This document shows positions 59,361 to 64,000 of a DNA stretch of 64,000 bases, in pieces (positions within the stretch are counted from its first letter, which is position 1; each line of letters starts with the position of its first letter). A program made the translations under genes and the position numbers. Source of the stretch: Globomyces pollinis-pini (lineage: Eukaryota > Chytridiomycota > Chytridiomycetes > Rhizophydiales > Globomycetaceae); the NCBI GenBank assembly GCA_025399215.1, contig MU621107.1:57603-121602 (forward strand). The letters are read 5' to 3'. The notes beneath the pieces were generated by a model that saw nothing but the letters and a program-made list of their open reading frames with translations, had not been told where the DNA came from and did no database searches.

Positions 59361-61117
59361 TTATTCAAACTTGTATTTTTGGTAATGAACATTAAATATG
59401 TCACGACAGCGAATCTTAGCCTCTAGTTTTCCACACAATAGGAAACAGCCAGAGAGTTTTCGATGCAATGAATACGTTTCTTCTGGGGGTGGTTTCAAAC
59501 GTTCACGCAACATAACTGGAATATCATTTCGTACTGCCTCTGACATTTTGGTAGATTGAGAAAAGTCAAATGGAATTCCAGAGACAGAAAAGGGACGCGC
59601 TAATGTAAAAAGAGAATTGCAATGAGCATTCAACATTGTCTATGGTAAATACGAAATGTGTTGTTACTTGACTTTCGAATCCAGTCAAGAATCCCAACTG
59701 AACTGAATATTCAATTGCCCTTTCCCGATTTTTTTCCGCACCAGCCTTTAGCAATTTAAAATAGGGATCAGTAAACTCTTTTGCAAACGGCCTTGTTGCT
59801 CCAAAGTCAATTAGATTAATCTATCATTATCGGTACTTTGAAGTTACAATGTCATTTTTCGAGTCATAAAGAAAGTTAGACCAATTCGGATCGGTTTGCA
59901 TCAATCTGAATTCGAACAATTCCAACAAGCAAAGATTTAGTAATCGCTCACCAAGCTGCATAAAGTCAGAATTGAATTGCATACTTCATTTCGTTTGGGC
60001 TGGGGTAATTTGATCGCATTGTCAATCGTGACTCCACTTACAAATTCAGTTACCAATATTCTCGCCGTTGTGAGTTCCTTGTACACCTTTGGAACGTGAA
60101 ATTGGTGATTAAGACCAGATATATCAATTAACTGCTTAAAAGACTCCATATTGTTTGCTTCTCTCAAATAATCACACTCCTGCCGAAGTTCCTTTCTAGC
60201 TGCGTTTATAGTATTCTCTAAATAGAGGCCTTTTGGCAGAAAGTTGCCTATGATAAGCTTAAAAATGTGTGCTTTTACCTAATGAGAGTAACATTCTTCC
60301 GTTAGTGAAAAAGCCTTACACTAAATTGTCAAGATCCGAGTCAATAGAGTCGGCGACACCAGGATATTGTATTTTTATGGCCACGTTCGTACCGTCTAGA
60401 AATGTTGCTTGGTGAACTTGTCCTATTGATGCGGCTGCAATAGGTTTAAAAGTGAAGCTTTGAAACTTTGCTTGCCAATCCACTCCCCATTCCGATTTTA
60501 ATACTGACTAACCATTAATAAACAATATTTAACCTCTAGTTGACCCTTTGGCATATAATTTGCACGATTCTAGATTTAAAAAATCCTGTTATTACCTGAA
60601 CTCTTTTCATAACCACTTGAATTTCAGGAGAAATATCTTTCAAATCTATACTATCAATATTGTAGCATTTAAACCTTGGATGCTTAGCATCTGACCTAAT
60701 TTTAATGCAGCTCCTCTCATCTTAGATAGCTTGTTCACTAACAAATCCATATTTTCTTTCGTCATAAGTGGACTTTTGGTGCTGTCAGATAATCCTACTG
60801 CTCTCTTCATTTGACCAACAATTGCTCCTGCTCCTAACCCCAATCCTAACGCTAACCATTAAATTGAATGCATTACTGGTATATTCATAGAATCTGCCAA
60901 TTCTCGTTGATGGGATTTTGGATGGTAGCATTTCAATTGAATGTTGGTCAGTCTGCCTTATCTGGTCTTTGGAATCTTCAAATACTGATTTAATTTTGGT
61001 AATATTTTGAGTTTTATAGACTACAGCAGGAGCTTTAAATGTTAAATGATGGAATATTCTAGAAACAGCCAATGCGACTCCTGCAATAAGTATATCAACA
61101 GCAATCCCTACCAGCAA
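59361..61117 (-). CDS. COQ8: COQ8/ADCK (UbiB) atypical kinase, ubiquinone biosynthesis
   Basis: ATP-dependent mitochondrial factor for coenzyme Q synthesis. From the N-terminal side: an apolar segment ([16 protein letters not shown]), a small exon block, then [17 protein letters not shown] containing the KxGQ motif. Next come [38 protein letters not shown] and [12 protein letters not shown], with small exons at 60.3-60.5 and 59.8 kb. The C-terminus [38 protein letters not shown] and [15 protein letters not shown] is typical of COQ8. At least eight short introns. The first exon with the initiator ATG and targeting sequence was not resolved; candidates lie at 61.12-61.20 kb, including an ATG near 61.20 kb starting MIQIIIILLCYILG. 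The given start is therefore approximate. It sits, opposite in strand, between the two LRR paralogues. Confidence 0.88.
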
Positions 61118-61413
61118 CGTCTGTGGTCTTTGGAGACATGTAAAACTTATTTTTCAACCCAAAATGTAGCAAAGAAGGATGATGATGATTTGAATCATGA
61201 TTAAAGATTGTGTTTAAATACAACGTTTTATTGATAGTTTGTTAGGTATGTTGAAATATATGGTGTCAAGAGTACAATTTTCAACAAGTTACTACAAATT
61301 GGTAGATACTCTAACTTATCAGACAAGTCTTAATTTCTGCTGTTAAATTTCAATATGTTCCTATTGAACTCAACTCTTTAAACTGTTTTTCGCGTTTAAT
61401 CTAAATACTGAAT
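61118..61413. other. Divergent intergenic region COQ8 / LRR paralogue 2
   Basis: About 300 bp containing the unresolved 5' end of COQ8 and probably the signal-peptide exon of LRR paralogue 2. No other gene was seen. Confidence 0.4.
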
Positions 61414-64000
61414 ATGGACGAAGATGGCGACTGTACCGCTTACAAGCAATCGATATTTTCTACATTAGCTGGTATCGCGTTGGATCCATCTTCCATTTCT
61501 TGTTGTGACAATTCAACAATCATTTGCAATGGAACTCGAATTGTAGAAATGTACTTAATTATTCAATTCTTAAAGTGATAGGAATCTAGGAAATCTTCAT
61601 TTCAGTGGATACATACCAAGTGAAATATTCAACTTTCAATATCTACAGAAACTGTAAACAATTTACTTCAATGTGATATTAGGGATTTATCATACAATTA
61701 TTTATCAGGATCATTCCCTTCCATCGAAGAAGAGAATGAAGTACTTTTAATTTTGTAGCAACCATTCATATACTCATTAATTTTATAGGAAAATTCAAAA
61801 GAACTTGTTGACTGGTACCCTTCCTACCACAATAACTAATCTAAAAAATTTGGCATATTTTGATGCCTCTTTCAATAATTTTTCGGGTGACCTCTTCTCC
61901 TCCATTTCATCAATGTATGGATTGAGACACTTGTATTGCATTACATTATATTAAAAATCGTTAGGGGAGTATCAACAAATCAATTCAAAGGCGAAATCCC
62001 AGATGAAATTGGTTCATTTAAGAAATTACAGCATTTGTACAAGTTTGATCTATAATTTTTTAGGGAACTATCCGAAAATAGCTTTTATGGTACCCTTCCA
62101 GATACGCTTTGCAATCTAGAAGATTTGGAGGCAGTCTTTCTTCGTGAGAACACGTTTAATGGGAGTCTACCGAGTTGTTTACAAAACCTCACCAAGTTGA
62201 AATATCTGTGAGATATGCCATACGCTAATGCTAGTTATGTTGAAGATAACGAACTCAGTGGTTCAATTCCCTCTATTGTCTCCGAATTGTCTGAATGTAA
62301 GTTTTATGACTAATTGAAGTGTAAGAACCTTCAAGTAATACCAGTGACTTTAGTGGTAATCAATTCACAGGATATCTTCCAAAAGACTTACCAACAAACT
62401 CCCTTGGTAGATGTCTCTTCCCCAGCAGTGTTTGCATTTATTATGACGCCGACTTCCCAGAGAACTGCGACTTAATAACCTTTAGTATCTGTCCACCTGA
62501 CGGATATTGTGTAAATACAACTGAGTTTGGGAAACTGAATCCAGATATATGTGCCGGCTTGGAATATGTAAATCCGGATATGGGTATAGGCAGTATTTAT
62601 ATTTTTTTAATCGCATGTGGATTAATTGGAATTGCAGTTATTATAGCAATATGTTATCGGAAGTTAGTATTTAAATTTTCAACTCGAATTGTTCAGTTGA
62701 TGAAATGCGTCCCATATAAGATCGAACTTCTTTACGGAACTGTTTCAATTTGTTTATTTATCTTCGGCTTCATATTGATTCCTGATGTTGGCGATAAGGA
62801 GGGACTACTAGGCACAATCTCATCAAATTCTTCTCCACTTGGTCTTTCTACTATTCTTTCAATTTTTAGTACAGTAAATCGGATTGTACTGGTGTCCTGT
62901 GCTACCTATTCACTTTCTCATGTAGCTTGGGTAATGGTTTATACTAGCAATTACCCTATATCTTCAATTGATGCTGCAAACCTTTCCATCACCACATCAG
63001 CAAAAATACTTTTCAGTATGCTAAAGGTCAAAGAAACGAGAAAACTGAAGTTTCTCATTCTACCTTTTTTGATCATATGTTTAGCAGCATTTTCCGCATC
63101 TGAATCATCCATCATTCAATATTTGATAAAGTCGGAAGTAGAAAGTAATCCTTCTAGTGTGTCACTCCAGTATAGAAATACTTCTCTTTTAAGTTCCAGA
63201 AAATTTCTTACTTCAAAAGGAGTATTGACTAACGCAGGAGTTAAATTGATTTATCGCGCTTTGTCCGATGTACAAGATCATGGTTCTTTACAAGTATCGG
63301 AAATGTTGTACTGTCCCAGTCATTACTTGTACTGCGTGGGCCAAGTGTTAATAGCAACTGACTATCAATTAAACTGTACTAGCAATAGTACAATGATCAC
63401 AACATTTTCGGAGTCGAATGCGTCTCGAACAATTGATTCAAGTTTCGATTCATCACACCAATGGACAATAAGCCGCGATATAAGCACAGCATTGGATGAA
63501 GGTCGAAAAAGTAAGAGATCTATTGATGTAGTGACATGTCTAATCAACGACTCATATTCTGTTAGGACTGAGAGATCCAACCAAGGTACAACCAATAGGA
63601 GCAACTTTACAAGTTACAGCGAAGAGCTGGTATATAGCCCATTGAATGTTTTACAAGAATTGATTCAACAGTATCTTATTGGATCTTGCACAGCGGATGC
63701 AACTAATCTTCAAGCATTAGAATGTGATGCCTCATTGCTAACCTCACTAAAGAATACTACGCTGGGTGATGGAGGCACATCGGATGATATTTTCCAAGAG
63801 ATGAGCGTTTTCATTGAAGCATTTTTCAAAGCATATATGGAATCAGCACCTAAAGTCCGTGGATTGTTCTATGGGGTGGGTTACCAATACTATACATGGG
63901 TTAACAAGACTTTGGTTATTACAATATTTTCTATAACATATTTGACTGTACTCATGCTAGTTTGCTGTACATTCACTGTATCCAAGATGTATTTTAAAAA
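61414..64000 (+). CDS. LRR ectodomain multi-pass membrane protein, paralogue 2 (3' truncated by the window)
   Basis: Paralogue of the protein at 55964-59328. The earliest frame seen (ATG 61414) gives CTAYKQSIFSTLAGI then SCCDNSTIICNG, matching the N-terminal cap of paralogue 1, but without a signal peptide, which may lie in an unresolved upstream exon. LRR exons follow, one being exactly 72 nt (61683-61754, DLSYNYLSGSF), with introns of 27-34 nt. About eight or nine repeats, fewer than paralogue 1. The cap CLFPSSVCIYYDADFPENC leads to the helix IYIFLIACGLIGIAVIIAIC, with no intron after it. The C-terminal part repeats CATYSLSHVAW ... IDAAN, YRNTSLLSSRKFLTS, HYLYCVGQVLIATDYQLNC and SCTADA ... 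LECDASLL. The final membrane helix (about 63.92-63.98 kb) is cut by the window edge. Confidence 0.83.

Noticed and set aside
59660..59690. ttcgaatcca tRNA T-loop-like sequence
   Set aside because: It is within COQ8 coding sequence and no cloverleaf partners were found. No tRNA or rRNA gene was seen elsewhere in the window.

Overview
The window is nuclear DNA from a eukaryote, most likely an early-diverging zoosporic fungus. Fungal signals are a Snt1-type corepressor, a Rua1-type (DUF4451) zinc-binding regulator, a fungal-style PAS-kinase-like kinase, a Crz1-like C2H2 factor and mitoferrin. Signals for a flagellum or centrioles are an LRRC45 orthologue, a kinesin-10/Kid, and a four-domain adenylate kinase with a DPY-30/RIIa-like start. 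The DNA is AT-rich and gene-dense. Nearly every gene is cut by extremely short introns, mostly 24-36 nt, of the form GT...(CTAAY/TTAAC-like)...TAG or CAG. Apparent frameshifts almost all disappear when these are spliced out. A Rozella- or chytrid-like genome would fit, but the species cannot be fixed from sequence alone.

Layout: 1-1.8 kb, 3' part of kinesin-10 (KIF22/Kid). 1.9-3.9 kb, LSD1-type demethylase (minus). 4.1-5.2 kb, N-myristoyltransferase. 5.4-7.1 kb, unrecognised Ala/Gly/Pro repeat protein (minus). 7.5-10.8 kb, SLX4 (minus). 10.9-16.6 kb, separase (minus). 16.7-18.5 kb, PAS-kinase-like kinase (minus). 18.5-19.9 kb, DUF4451 regulator (minus). 20.2-23.4 kb, tetra-domain adenylate kinase (minus). 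23.6-24.2 kb, cornichon. 24.3-24.9 kb, borealin-like protein (minus). 25.2-25.8 kb, glia maturation factor (minus). 25.9-28.0 kb, KLHDC4-type Kelch protein (minus). 28.0-28.6 kb, PBDC1. 28.6-30.2 kb, protoporphyrinogen oxidase (minus). 30.2-32.6 kb, eIF2B epsilon. 32.7-36.5 kb, GH38 alpha-mannosidase (minus). 36.6-37.6 kb, crotonase. 37.6-38.7 kb, short-chain dehydrogenase. 39.3-40.6 kb, C2H2 factor. 40.8-41.8 kb, mitoferrin (minus). 42.2-43.7 kb, Lunapark. 43.9-46.1 kb, LRRC45. 46.2-47.7 kb, Cdh1 (minus). 48.0-50.4 kb, arrestin-like protein with two SH3 domains (minus). 50.9-54.9 kb, Snt1/NCoR with three SANT domains (minus). 55.2-55.6 kb, ribosomal protein uS10/Rps20 (minus). 56.0-59.3 kb and 61.4-64.0 kb, two paralogous LRR multi-pass membrane proteins flanking a COQ8 kinase gene (minus).

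Most genes are conserved housekeeping functions. Several belong to chromosome segregation and mitotic exit (Kid, separase, Cdh1, a borealin-like protein) and chromatin (LSD1, Snt1), but nothing shows that they are co-regulated. The least-explained parts are the pair of LRR membrane proteins, whose leucine-rich repeats each sit on an exact 72-nt exon, and the repeat protein at 5.4-7.1 kb.
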